Below are positions 23,180 through 35,509 of a stretch of DNA of 64,000 bases, piece after piece (position 1 is the stretch's first letter; each line of letters starts with the position of its first letter). A model generated the notes under the pieces. That model had not been told where the DNA came from. It saw nothing but the letters and a program-made list of their open reading frames with translations, and did not search any database. Both the position numbers and the translations under genes were made by a program. This DNA comes from Tanypteryx hageni (Eukaryota > Arthropoda > Insecta > Odonata > Petaluridae), in NCBI GenBank assembly GCA_028673005.1, contig CM054116.1:83402572-83466571 (forward strand). The letters are read 5' to 3'.

Positions 23180-25030
23180 TTGAGTAAGTATAATGAAAGA
23201 GGAGTGTAGGGGGATGATTAAGGATTGCTTTGATGTTTTAGAAGATGAATGAGACAGGTGCGTTTGAAAGAGTTTAAAGAGGGAGATGTTTTAAAATACT
23301 GATCTAAGTTATTCCGGAGTCGACAACCGGAGACTTGAAAGGACTTATTGTAGATGTTATTCCTGTGATGAGGGATAAGGAGGTTATTATTGCCTCGTAT
23401 CACGCTTGTGTACTGTATTGATTTCATTGAAGAGGGAAGAGAGATAGCAAGGTTTGTTATAAGTAAGGATTTTATACATTTGCATAAGAATATGTAAGTG
23501 CCCTCGAGCGTCAAGTTTGAGCCATGAAAGTTTATTGTAACGTTCGCTAATGTGGTCACTCTTTTTAAGGTCACCGATGAATCTTATGCAGGAGTTTTCT
23601 GTACGTAATAGTTTTAATGACAGTTCACAGGAGAGGTCATTATAAACAACATCACAATAGTCAAAGTTAGGAAATAGGAGTTTAATCACTAATAGTTTAC
23701 GCAAGGAATTAGGTAATATGTTTTTGAGTCTTTTGAGAGAATGCAAGGAGTTGATGGTACTACGGATTTTGTTGGTATTAGGAGCCCAGCAGAGAGTTTC
23801 ATCTACTATGACACCAAGGTTCACCACTGATTTTTTTTAATGCAATGTAGACTATTCTAGCGATAGAAGTGGAGATTCACTGTGATCTATGGAAGCCAAT
23901 AATTTGGGGTAACCGATAATAATAGACTGACTTTTGGCGGGGTTGATCTTCAGAAAGTTATTAGCACTCAAGAGAGAGTGAAGCTAGATCAGAGTTAATT
24001 TTAGCGATAGCAACGGGAAATTCAGGTACACGCGAGTGATAGTAGATTTGGTGATCATCAGCGTATAGGTGATAATTACAGTGAGTGAGAGCATTTGAAA
24101 TATCATTAATGTACAAAGAAAAAAGCAAGGGGGCAAGAATAGAACCTTGCGGAACGCCTCTATTTACATTTAAGGGACGAGATGATAAATCATGAGTAAT
24201 AACCTTTTGAGAGCGGCCATTTAATTTAAGTACGAGCGAAACCAGTTTCGAGAAGCGAGTGAAAAGTGTATAAGTTCGAGTTTGCAAAGTAGGATGACTT
24301 TGTCGATGGAGTAAAAGGCTTTACTGAAATCCAATTGAGTTAAAATAGTGATTTTTCTCTGATCCATTGCTTTGCGGACGTCGTCAGATATTTTCAATAG
24401 AGTGGTAGCTGTGCTATGCGATTTACGAAAGCCAGATTGAAACGGGTCGATAAGATTATTTGTTGAAAGGAAGTAAGTTATTTGTTCGTGTGCTAGTCTT
24501 TCAAACGCCTTGGAGAGAACAGACAAAAGACTAATTGGTCTGAAATCGGCGTTTTTGTTGGAATTGTTTTTTTTTAGAAATGGGACAGAAAAGAGATGAT
24601 TTCCATGAAGTCGGGTATTTTGATTGAAGAAGAGACCAGTTAAAGATATGGTTGATAGTGGGAAGAATGATAGGAATTAATTTATATATTAGTATTATGG
24701 ATACACCGTCATCTCCTATTGCAGTTGACTTAATTGCACGAAGGGATTTAGCTACCTGTCGTTGTGTGACTGGTGTAAATTCAAAGATTTTATTTGAGGC
24801 GTGATTGGGTTTGAGGCTACAGATATGTTCAATAGTTTTAGATTTTTAAACTATGTCGATGGTTGTGGGGGGTTTAGTGAAATGAGTGTTAAGCTCGTCA
24901 AGGGTCAAGTTTGGCGGAAGTTGCTTATCTTTATTTTTACCAATCCACAAGTTCCGTATTTTTTCCATATCGAGGACTGAGTGCGTGCAGAATTGATTGA
25001 GTCGTGTACAGACTTACGAATACGAAATTT
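23180..25030 (-). pseudogene. Broken non-LTR retrotransposon (CR1/Jockey-like) reverse transcriptase, 5'-truncated
   Basis: Read on the minus strand, frameshifted pieces follow the order of a LINE ORF2 reverse transcriptase. First comes a linker with 'ELNTHFT' (about 24,890). A finger segment with 'SLRAIKSTAIGDDGVS' follows (about 24,740). Next is the palm motif 'LDFSKAFYSIDKVILL' (24,221-24,526), and after it 'RGVPQGSILAPLLFSLYIND'. The catalytic box YADD is at plus 24,054-24,065. A thumb/C-terminal part carries 'RLRNNLDQYFK' (23,218-23,827). Known role of the family: target-primed reverse transcription. No endonuclease domain remains, and the 5' end stops just before repeat A copy 2, as in typical 5'-truncated LINE copies. 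At least three frameshifts and several stops make it inactive. CR1 versus Jockey clade is uncertain without alignment. Confidence 0.88.
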
Positions 25031-25034
25031 ACAA

Positions 25035-25370
25035 ATATACGAAGTATAGAGAATGTATCGTTTTCATGAAAAAAAATCGAATTCGAGATTTCAACGGAAA
25101 TACATGTTTTAAGATTCCCTTAAACACGCTTTGAATATTTTTTCGATGATGTCTGTGGGTATGTCTGTGTGTGTGTCTGTGACCGGAATTTTGTGGGTGC
25201 TCTAACTCAAAAACTGTTAATCAGATCACTGCGAAATTTTATATTTGATATTTCTATTAAAGGGAAAAGAACTGATTAGTTATTGGTAAAAATCGATCAA
25301 CCGAAAGTGGGTGTTTACTCTTGTCATTTATCCGTTTTTTTAGATATTTGCTTTAATATTTGATATATGA
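25035..25370 (+). repeat. Dispersed repeat A, copy 2
   Basis: Longer copy with the same landmarks as copy 1. After the GTGTGTCTGTG run it continues GGGTGCTCTAACTCAAAAAC, GATCACTGCGAAATTTTATA, AGTGGGTGTTTACTC, TTATCCGTTTTTT and ends in ATTTGCTTTAATATTTGAT. Confidence 0.85.
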
Positions 25371-25550
25371 AAAGAGAGGGTTGCGAGACACGGTGAAATA
25401 ATAAAATAGTAAATAAGCAAAACCTCCTTCGCCGTAAAAAGGAAGAGAATATACACTCACGCCTCAGGTTGCTGGTAAACACCGTCGCAGGACCAAGTCA
25501 AAAGGAGACACACGCACACGCAGAAACACAGTAAACACCAACCAAAAATT

Positions 25551-25600
25551 AAAACTAGAAACCGATGTTTCGACAGCTAAGCTGTCATATTCAGTAGTGT
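25551..25600 (-). other. Penelope-like CTGA...stem...GAAAC motif
   Basis: Read on the minus strand: CTGAATATGACAGCTTAGCT followed by GTCGAAACATCGG. A six-pair stem GACAGC/GCTGTC with a TTA loop is flanked by CTGA and GAAAC. This resembles the hammerhead-type motifs carried in terminal repeats of Penelope-like elements, but the CUGANGA core is altered (AUAU in place of NGA), so a working ribozyme is unlikely. Confidence 0.45.
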
Positions 25601-25612
25601 TCACACTACTCC

Positions 25613-25943
25613 ACTTCTCTATATACAAAATATAGAGAAAGTATTATTTTCATGAAAAAAATCGAATTCGAGATTAAAACGGAAATACACGTTTTAAGGT
25701 CCCCTGAACACGTTTTGACTATTTTCTCGATGATGTCTGTGTGTGTGTGTCTGTGTCTGTTTGTGTGTGTCTGTTTGTGTGTGTCTGTGACCGGGGTTTT
25801 GCGGGTGCTCTAACTAAAAAACTATTAATCAGATCATTGTGAAATTTTAAATTTGATATTTTTGTTAAAGGACGTGCTGAACAGTTTTTGGTCAAAATCG
25901 GTCAAACAGAAGTGGGTGTTTACTCTTCTCACTTATCCGTTTT
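25613..25943 (+). repeat. Dispersed repeat A, copy 3
   Basis: Begins ACTTCTCTATATACAAAATA, followed by the same block order as copy 2. It contains an expanded GT-rich run (about 25,738-25,790). Copy 4 follows directly, making a head-to-tail pair. Confidence 0.85.
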
Positions 25944-25945
25944 TT

Positions 25946-26275
25946 ACTTTCTCCATATACGTAGTATAGGGGAATGTATTGTATTCATGAAAAAATCGAC
26001 TTCGAAATTTCAAGGGAAATACACGTTTTGAGATCTCCTGAACACGTTTTGAACATTTTCTCAATGATGTCTGCGTGTGTGTGTGTGTGTATGTGATAGC
26101 TTTTTGTGGGTGCTCTAACGCAAAAACTATTCATCAGGTCAACGCGAAATTTTATATTTAACATTTTTATGACTGTCACAAGAACTGATTAGTTTTTTCA
26201 AACGGAAGTGGGCGTTTACTTTTGTCACTTATCCGTTATTTGGAAATATTTGCTTTAATATTTGATAAATGTAAA
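25946..26275 (+). repeat. Dispersed repeat A, copy 4
   Basis: Begins ACTTTCTCCATATACGTAGT. Same block order as copies 2 and 3, with the GT-rich run, the GGGTGCTCTAACGCAAAAAC block and the AAGTGGGCGTTTACT block. Its end merges with the tandem array that follows through the shared ATTTGCTTTAATATTTGAT block. Confidence 0.85.
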
Positions 26276-27585
26276 AATGTATTGGAATAAAAGTTGTAGG
26301 AAATTTAATTTTCTACCTTTGTTTGAAATATTTGTCCATATAATGCACTTTTTAAGGGATATCTTATATTTTTAGCTGACACCACCACGCCACCTACCGA
26401 CGAGTATTGTTAACAATTGCCGGTTAGTTACGTCTTACAATTAGTAACGCTTCTTTTTCTTTTCTTAATTGTTGGAGCTTTGTGGCTATATCCAATATTA
26501 GAAGTCTATGGTTTGAGTTTATTTCTATTCTTTGTAAAGTCAAAATTTTCTCACATTTTCTTAAGATATTTATTATGTAACCTATTTGGAATTTTTAGAA
26601 ATATTACAGATATGGAGAAAGTCATGTGGTGGCCACATCAGATTTTTTCATATTTGCTTTAATATTTGATAAATGTAAAAACATGCTGGAATAAAAGTTG
26701 TAGGTAATTTAATTTTCTACAACCTTTGTTTAAAACAATTTCCCATATAATACATTGCTGAAGAGATATTTTAAAAACTAAATTTTTTAGCTGTCACCAC
26801 CACACCACCTACCGGCGACTATTGTAAACACATTACACTCCTTTTCATTTTTTTAATTGTTGGAGCTTAGGGGCTATATCCAATATCAGAAGGCTACAGT
26901 TTGAGTTTATTTCTGTTCTTTGTAAAGTCTATAAATTTTCTAGCAGTTCCTTAAAATATTTATTATCATATAACCAATTTGGAATTATTAAAAATATTAC
27001 AGGTATGGAGAAAGTCATGTGGTGGCTACATCACATTTTTATTTTCTTAATTGATAGAGCTTTTTGGCTATATCCAATAATCAGAAGGCTACGGTTTGAG
27101 TTTCTTGGTCATGTCTAAATTTTTCTCAGTTCCTTAAAATATTCATTATCATTTAACCTATTTGGAGTTTTTAGAAATATTACAGATATGGAGAAAGTCA
27201 TGTGGTGTCCCCATCAGATTTTTTGCATTTGCTTTAATATTTGATGAATATAAAAAGTATTGAAATAAAAGTTGTAGGAAATTTAATTTTCCACAAAGTT
27301 TGTTTGGAACATTTTCCATATAATGCATTAAGAGATTTTTAAAAACTATTTTTTTCAGCTGCCACCACCTACCGGCGACTATTGTATGCACTTTACGCTT
27401 AGTTACGTCTTATTGTTAGTAACGCTCCTTTTTATTTTCTTAATTGTTGTAGCTTCCTGGCTATATCCAATATCTTTGCAAAGTCTTTAAATTTTTCTCG
27501 TAGTTCCTTAAAATATTTATTATTTGGAATTTTTAGAAATATTACAGGTATGGAAAAAGTCATGTGGTGGCCACATCGGATTTTT
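26247..27585 (+). repeat. Tandem array, four units, one internally deleted
   Basis: Units end with ATGGAGAAAGTCATGTGGTG, found at 26,612, 27,005, 27,188 and (one change) 27,550, giving spacings of 393, 183 and 362 bp. Full units contain, in order, TTTGCTTTAATATTTGATAA, GGAATAAAAGTTGTAGG, TTTAATTTTC, CACCACC...CCTACCG, GTTACGTCTTA, TTCTTAATTGTTGGAGC, GGCTATATCCAAT and ATTTTTAGAAATATTACAG. The 183-bp unit lacks the first half. Short frames on both strands carry no known domain. Confidence 0.85.
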
Positions 27586-27892
27586 TAAACTCGTTATTTT
27601 CTGTAAAGTATTTTTAACCATTACAGGTCGTAGTTCGGGGCCATCGTAACTTTTTCGTTTGTCGGAAGACCGTAACATATAATTGAGTTCAGTTATCGTA
27701 GTGTTTCTGGCGAGACTCGCCAAAATAATTGAGAATAATTTGCTACTACCTCGCCGTATTAAAAGTTGCATCTTATCGGTGGACAGCAAGTTGAAAGTTT
27801 GTTATTTTCTTACATAAAAATAATAATAAGACGTAACAATAAAGATTTAGTACTGGGACCCCCAAATAGTGTGCTACGCCACTGGTTCTACC

Positions 27893-30800
27893 AAACGTAA
27901 ACCGAAATTTTACAATGGTACATCAGAAAGTTAAAAAAACTGGCATATAACAAAATCCGCTCGAGCATATATGACGAGAAATAAGGATAGCTTTAAGAGC
28001 AGATTTGCGTTCAAAGAGAATGGTTAATTGCACCCAAGTCTTACTTACTGAGAGTATGTTGAGGAATTCAGCCTTGAATATTTTAATAACACAAACTAGT
28101 ATACATCCACATTACAATCAGAACAGCGGTACAGTTGCCTGCCTCATCACACAAGAAATTAAATGGTTTTCTGAATGAATTTTCCTGCTCCGAATCTATG
28201 TATCATCCGATTCCGATTGAAAGACAACCTGAGGAATCTTCTAACCTGTCAATTTCATACAATCATCACATTAAAATAATTATTATTCATTTTGATGCTC
28301 ATAGTATATTATTCATCCCTATTAGCCGGCATTCAAGACAGACCTTAGGTATAAATACATTGAAACTATTATTCAATTACTGAAATTATCAAACTGAGTT
28401 TATTTAGTTACACGCTGAAATTATATCAAAAGAAATATCAAAGAAAATGAATACCTAAACAAATGCATGTTAAACTAAACTTACAACTCGAACATAAATA
28501 AATAATTTCTGTATTTGTATTTTATGGATGTATTTTGCCATTATTACGTCACTATCACCAAATATATTGTGTGCACTAGAAACGATACATTACCAAATAG
28601 AGGAAAAAGTCGCATGATTGATTTCGTTGGTAATTTTTTCATCTTCATTATAAATGTTTTTTTCCCCAATCGTGGGATCCGAATCCACGGTTTACGATTC
28701 CCGTAGTTTTTTGGCGAGGCAAGAAAATTAAAACCTATGCGTAATAAAATGGCGATACTAGGAAAACAAGCAAGAGCCCAAGTTATACCACACTAGGCAA
28801 ATAACATGGAGGTAATAAATCTACAATTCGTTCCATTGAAAAGGGAAAATAAAATAAGAGCAACTGCTATTTAAGCAGCTGCAATTACAGCAAATTGATG
28901 TCATATGAGACACAGAGACTCATCAATGGAGAGGATGAAAAAATTGCTGAAAACGAGGGTTGAAGCTATGATTTCTGCGCCCAGAGCCTAAGAACTCCTA
29001 GACAGCTGTCTCTCAAGGGGTTGGTTGTGGAATTAGGTCATTTCTAGGAAATGAGTCAGATTTTAAAAAGAATTATAGACAAGGCATTGGCAAGTTACAT
29101 TTTATGCTGTTCATTTTGCCGAAGTTTTGAGTTTTTGCCTTTTTTCGTAATTGTTTATGTTGCACATTTTCGCTGGAGCCTGGACGATACCAATATATAT
29201 ATATATATAGCTCGAAGAATTATTGAAGCATTTAATAGGGACCTGGACATACATACATCGAGATAAAGAATTCGATTTAATGTTAAGCTTTTTTTAAATT
29301 AAAAGATGAATTCCTATGATATAAATGGAGGTTATAATACTTATAGGACATTATTAATCCTTTTGGTATAACTTTGTACTCCAATTATAGGTCTTTGGGG
29401 GTACATATTGGATAGTTGATGAACCTAACCCCTATTCTGCCATTAATATCGTATAGTGGGTTCATCGAACGCGGATTACTCATCCGCGGCCTTATCATAG
29501 AACATAACCTTAGCCCTCTTTACTCAAAATAGACAAATGCTACAAAATTTCAACATAATTCTTCCAAACATTTCCACTCTTAATCGAACACAAAAAATGA
29601 CGGGGAAAGGTTAAACAAAATTAGTTAGATTTCTAGTATTTGTAATTACAATCCTAACATTAATTATCATAAGGTTATATTCCTATCACATCAATACATT
29701 AATGCAATCGTTCTCTTAATATTATATTTTTTGTAAAGAATCGTTTGTAAATTGTTTACGGGTAGGTGGAAGGAGGGATAACGCAGTCTCAGCCTCGTCG
29801 TACAAAGTGTAAAATAAATTTAAAAAAATATTTTCAAAACTACATAGACACATTTATAAAAATGTCCTAATTGCGGAGAAACATTCTAACGATAAAGCGA
29901 TTATAGAATTGCCTTAATCAACTTCGGGAACAAGATATCATCGCAGAAACACAGCAATATCAACGCGTACAAATTTCTACCGCTGAACAAATCACGCCCC
30001 AACGAGCGTAAATCCATTCTCTGCGAGTGCGGCTCTGAATAATACTGGGAAATGGCTAACTTCGCGAAAAAAATCGAAACTCCATTTTTTCGGTGCAGGT
30101 GGCAGAAAATTTAATTTTGTCAGGCGATGCGTAAACTTTATAAGGGTTAAGCATAAAACACGGCAGGATAACTCGTCAACTCGGGATTCCAAGAAGATAT
30201 TTTCCCCACTCAGCACACGTTTGCGTCGTAACGAAATTCGTTAACTTGGTCCTTATTTGACCGAGATCCGAGTCGTCGGCGTTCGATCCTTTGTTCCGAA
30301 AATGTCCCAAATTAACGACTTCCGCAGAGGCGCGGGCGTTTTCACAAACCGGAAAAAAGGAAATCGAACGCGATACGCATATTTCCACGTGTCACGACAT
30401 AGTCTCGCGGTCAATTTCCCGTGACGCGAACAAAAGAAAGCCAAAAGACGCGAACAAAAGAAAGCCAAAAGACGCGACAAAAGAGGCTCTTCGTGTAAAC
30501 AACGTCGATGCAAACATCGAGGGAAGAAAAAAAACGACGCATCGAAACTTTCGGGCTAAGAGATTAATCACCAAAACAAATCGCGGATTTTTTCCTCTCT
30601 CTCTCTACCTCGTTGCCCACCGCCATCCATCTATGCATGGAAAGGCTGAAACGAAAAAAGGACTAAAACTTCGTAAAAAATTGATCGCTGAAAACCGGAG
30701 TATCGAGACGATAAAATAAACATCGAAGAGAGAGAGAGAGGTTTAAAGCGAAAGCCCAACGGCTCTCGGGATCGGAAATCGTTATGGATGTATTTTTTAA

Positions 30801-31010
30801 TCCCGCCCCTGCACACCCCGGGAAAAACGGGAGGGAGGGAATGATAGAAAAAAAACTTTTTCCCCGAAGCAAACAGTCGAACGCGTTCTTTTGCCTTCTC
30901 CTTCCCCTCCTCGCATTTCGGAACGAACTGGAAAAAAGCGAAAAAAGAGAAGAAGAGAAAGGGAAGAGGGAAGTAGTATAAAGATTCCCTGACTATTCTT
31001 CGTTACGTTA
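27893..31010. other. No gene recognised
   Basis: AT-rich. It holds a small hairpin CGCGGAT/ATCCGCG near 29,470, a tRNA T-arm-like fragment near 28,665, and a GC-richer, A-rich stretch at 30,290-30,720 with a perfect 24-bp duplication (listed separately). No exon can be supported. Confidence 0.4.
30423..30470. repeat. Perfect 24-bp tandem duplication
   Basis: GACGCGAACAAAAGAAAGCC followed by AAAA occurs twice without a single difference (30,423-30,446 and 30,447-30,470), and a third copy starts with GACGCGA. It lies in an open plus frame of 142 codons, which the 24-bp length preserves. Confidence 0.9.
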
Positions 31011-31019
31011 TCGCACGAT

Positions 31020-31370
31020 GAGACTGACTCCACCGCCGGCTTCCCCTAGGGGATGCGTTCTTACGGGGAAAAGGGGGGAGGGAGGGCGTGGGCGGGAAAG
31101 GGGGCGGAGGTCGGAGCGTGGAGCAGGGGCGGGAGGGGGCAGGCCGAGGTGGGAGGGTCGGGCGCGCTCTGATTCACGCACGAGGGGCACTCTACCAAAT
31201 TGAAGCCCCTCGTGGGCCCCACGGGGGCGCCTGATGGGCGTGTGGGGGTGAGCCCCAGGACGATGGTTCCGTGGGTGGGAAGTGAGGGATATACGGAGGG
31301 GAGGGGAAGATAGGAGGGAGGGAGGGAGAGAGGGGGGGAGGGAGTCTGGGCTTGCGCGAGGTGGTTCCCC
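31020..31370. repeat. CpG- and purine-rich tract
   Basis: GC-rich, G-biased plus strand with many CpGs (to about 31,260), then a GGAGGGAGGGAG run (about 31,290-31,345), then CT-rich sequence to 31,440. Frames on both strands are long but low-complexity. A CpG-rich promoter is possible; a TATAAAG at about 30,978 lies 40 bp upstream of an ATG at 31,018, without further support. Confidence 0.45.
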
Positions 31371-31962
31371 GGCGGTTTCGCTCAGCTCTCTCTCTCCCTC
31401 TCTCTCGGCTCCGCTCTCTCTCTCTCCATCTACACCAGCAAGCACTCCCGGAGTCCCTCTATTCGGGCGCCATTTGCACGGCTCTCTCTCTCTCTGAGTC
31501 CTACCTTTTTCTGTCTCTTATTCCATTACGGCTTTCGAAATACGCCGCATAAATCTCCTTTTTTCAGCCTCCTATGATAAAAGGAAGGATGGCCGCTTTT
31601 AAGTGATAACTAGACCCGATTGAGTTCAGGATGATAAGACGGGAAGGCATTTCAAAAATCAACATAGCGCTAATGCAAACACGCCCATATATATGTTATG
31701 TTAATAGGTGGAATTTTTGTAAAGTGATAATGTATTTACTGAAATGTTTTGCAATATAAAACAGAAAATTTTCTAGGAAACGTTAACGGATTTACATTTA
31801 CATACACGTTGTCAACCAAGAATAAACACTGTATCTAATGTAGGTAACCGAGTAAATTATGCCATTTACTGAAATTCGCCACTAAAAAGCGAAATTAAAA
31901 TACTGTCTGCATTAAGAAGTCCTTTGAGGACCTGAATAATTAAATTCAATGCCTACTTAATA

Positions 31963-32272
31963 GACGTGATTCCCTGTTATACCGCGGGTTTGGGGGAGGC
32001 GCGGCGACACGTGTTATGAGACAACCGGCGGTGTAATCAAGAAAACGTCACCATTGACCCAATGCAGGATGCCCTTAACACTTAATAGATTTTTAAAAAT
32101 TTTTGTGACGTTTAATCTCTATAAATAATAAAACGTAGAGAAAATATTGAAATCAAGGCATAAAGCAGATGAACATTTTTAAATTCTATAAGGAAAGATG
32201 AGGGAGCAAGGAAGATCCGCGTCACATTCGAATCCGCAATATAAGTGACGATATTATAACCGGGGAGCACTG
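31963..32272. mobile_element. Probable pogo/Tigger-type MITE
   Basis: The right end, reverse complemented, is CAGTGCTCCCCGGTTATAAT, typical of pogo/Tigger termini, and is followed by TA. The left end, GACGTGATTCCCTGTTATAC, preceded by TA, aligns with it at GTG-TCCC-GTTATA after a small shift. Size is about 310 bp with no coding capacity. TA target duplications are the rule for this superfamily. The diverged left end limits confidence. Confidence 0.55.
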
Positions 32273-32274
32273 TA

Positions 32275-35200
32275 TTAAGTAAAATTCATAATCTTTGAAT
32301 AACATAATCAAACATTTATTTGAGATCAAGGTAAAATCGATGATCAGTAACGACAAGAGGAACGACGAAATGTCAATTACAAAAATCTTTAATAAAAAGA
32401 AACCTCCTTTTGATGAACTGATATCGAAGATTTCCTAACATTTTAGAAAGGGGTAGCCATATGCCCCTGAGGATAATCTTGGAGATGAGATATTTCTGAA
32501 GGCAACTATAAGATAATGAATATGGTTTATCCTTCTCATGCGTGAATTTGTGAACATTCACTCTCATTGTATTCTGGCTGTTATTACGTCGTTAAATGCT
32601 TAGATCGAAAAATATTTTTTTTATGCTCTCAAAGGATGTGAATGTTGCCGCCAGTGTTTGAGGACGGAACATTTCATTAAATAGTTGTTGTCATCTTAAA
32701 AAATAAATAAAAATTATAGCCCAAATTGTAACAAATATTCAAACATTAAAAATGCGTATTTCGATCTCATTGCGGATAATTTACAATCTGTCATCAGGTC
32801 TCGTCTGACGAAGGCTCTATTAAATTATCTATGACTGAGTTGGTATATGCAAATTCGTAGCTACTAGTGCCACCTGAGGCGGTAAAAAACCACGTCCTCA
32901 TCTAGAACAGTATGCACGAAACGGTTAATGCCAAAAAAATGTAACCTTGCCAAAATTTAATTTAATTTAAATTATTTATTTGATTAAACATCGATAGAAA
33001 TAAATAATATTAAAGTAAACGTTCGTTTTTTATGACAACGGGCGGAAATAGTCGACCGATCTTATTTTTTATTAGCATTTTTACAATAGCGCCCAAACAT
33101 TCTTTTAATATAGAAATTTAAAAGGTGGAATAAATCAAACAGTTTCATCGCGTCGTAACACGTTTTCATAAATATTTCTATTAACGTAAAAAAGTCGCAC
33201 TCGAAACGATTCTCAAACTCTCTTTTCTCATTCCCCAGCCTCTTCATTCTCGAGCAATCTCTTTAATGTTTACTTTCATTTTTCGGAATCTCGAGCTTCT
33301 TAATTTCATATCTTTCTATTTACACTTCATTTCCATCAACCTGCCGGCCTATATCAAGTATCAATCTACCTAACTCTCTCCTGTAAATGTTTTATTTATT
33401 GAAAAAGGGGGCACAAAATGAATTTGGGTTCACATTTTGAAATTCTGGGAAATGTTATACTTATTCTACGAAATGTTGTTCGCCTTCCTTGACGTTCGCG
33501 CGCTAATTTCCATCTCTTTTAAATGAACACTACAATTTTCCACTGTCATTTTTTGAAAAGTACCGGATTACGCTTATTTTTTAAGAAGTAATTTTTAAAT
33601 ATGACATAAAAACCACATGGGAATGTTTTGAATTAAAAAAATTGTTATTAATCCATTCGCGTACTGTTTTATGCAACGCAAAAATTTGACCAAGGTCAGA
33701 AATTCAAACAGCTATTTATTACTGGAACCGACCAAAAGGAATGTCAGGACATCTGATCACTTTAACATTGACTAGCAAACTAAACTACCTAAACTATAAT
33801 AGAAGGCCTATTTACAAACAAGTCCACCAGACGGTTAGTTGCAAGCTAGACACTTTTACTGAGGCCATCTCGGAGATGGTTAAGCACGCCGATGGGTTAA
33901 TATCATTTTCATCTAATTATCTTTGAATCTGAAAATGACACGGTACTCCTTCCGGACAATAACGAACATTATATGGTTTGAATAAAATGAACATAGAAGC
34001 ATGTACATATAATAATGCTATCAGCTACGTTCATTGCCAAAAATTTCATGAACATCATTGAAAAACAACAAAAATAATATATATGAAAGAGAAGGTTTTG
34101 TCATAGGAGGAATTTTTTAAACCACCAAAGTTCGGTGGATCCATTGTAAAAGTCGGATTTCTCAAACTAGACAGTGGAAGCGTGATCCAATATGGAATTC
34201 TAGAACAACGTCACAATGTTCAACAGGTTCGTGGTTAGCGAGAAGAATCGATTTGATTGCGTGAGATCGTGGGAACCATGTATATTACGGTCAACGTTCT
34301 TTTCCCGACACAACCTCTACGGAATATATGAAATAACCAATTAAATTTGTAAAATATACAGTTAAGTGTAAAGAAGAAACATTATATTGAATAGCTTGGA
34401 CGTCCGGAATAATCAAAAGAGATTCGGAAATGAATTCCCGAGTTCAAATTGTAGCTACTATTATTTAATATTAGTCAAAGTCGATTGCCATAAGAGGTTT
34501 AGATTTCAACGACAATGTAGTAACGGTAACACACATCAATGATTCATCAACGATGATATTGTAATAGTTATAATTCGAATGTGTTTAACCCGCCCTACCT
34601 ATTAAATACAAAAGGTAATTAGAAAAAAGGAAAATCTCAAGATTACAGTATGAATTAATAGCGCGAATTGAAATGGTGAAAATATTTCAATTTTGAGGAC
34701 GCGAACTAAATTGCCAATAATGCTGATGTTGTCAAGACTATGAGGAAATGGGATGGTGTGGGTCCAAAGAAAGTATAAACGATCAAAGGTAATAACTTAT
34801 GAAATCAAAAGTAAATTTTTTCAATAAGATTCTTGAAATAAACAAAACTTAGGAGGAAACATCTGTGCGAGCAATACTACGAAAGACTTTTATCTTGCAA
34901 TAAACTGAATATTGAGGGAAATAATTCGTAAGCATCAATGGCTTTACAGTAAACAAGTATTTTGTCGATGCAAAATGACACTTCTGCGAAATTAAACATG
35001 AATTTAATCTAAATAACTCATAATACGAGTCGTATGTTTTCTGTTTCGCGGTCTACTTTTTCATCCATCTACATTCACATCTCTCTCAGAAAAATCAAAC
35101 CATAAATATGCACAATAAAATGACATTCGTCAACATACAACTCGTCCCATTATCAGAATATCCCTTAATTTTTACCATTCTTCCCACGTCCTGACTTTAA

Positions 35201-35500
35201 CGCATGCGTCGAAAGTGCGAGAAAAAACATCCTAACTACCACAACCAACAGAACCGCTGGCTTCTGCACGAGTTTACGTCGACGCTTAAATTCCCTACAC
35301 CCACCTTCCCTCTTCCCCGCATCCTCACGAATCTTTTTAGTTAACGCATCCTTTTCCCCCCGAACATTTTTAAGCGCCGCACAAAAAAAAAGCCTCCAGC
35401 TCGTCCAATAAGCGAGATATATTTATGACTCGGCGCGAGCTCACGACGTGTATACGGAGCACAATATGGAACTGTCCCGAGTGTGCACTGCCGTGTAGAA
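32275..35500. other. No gene recognised
   Basis: Uniformly AT-rich with dense stops in all frames; no termini or RNA genes seen. Confidence 0.5.
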
Positions 35501-35509
35501 CGTATGCGG

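Larger units (their letters stand above)
21975..27884. mobile_element. Candidate 5.9-kb hAT-bounded composite element
   Basis: The left boundary CAGTGGCGTAGC and right boundary GCTACGCCACTG are a perfect 12-bp inverted repeat of a type seen at hAT ends. Flanking 8-mers GTTCTATG (21,967-21,974) and GTTCTACC (27,885-27,892) agree at the first six positions, consistent with an 8-bp target duplication. The interior holds no recognisable hAT transposase; instead it holds a fold-back element, a dead LINE and two families of internal repeats. It may be a non-autonomous element that collected insertions, or two unrelated hAT ends that happen to face each other. Confidence 0.6.

Noticed and set aside
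22000..27600. CRISPR-like array
   Set aside because: Repeats are adjacent tandem or inverted units with no unique spacers of constant length, and the sequence is from an animal.
28661..28712. tRNA-like T-arm and anticodon-arm fragment
   Set aside because: Loop and stems are only partly correct (TTCGGAT loop, a mispaired stem) and the acceptor and D arms are missing.
30978..31203. TATAAAG plus ATG as a second promoter and exon
   Set aside because: Spacing is too short for a leader, and the frame is a low-complexity Arg/Gly product of a GC-rich purine tract.
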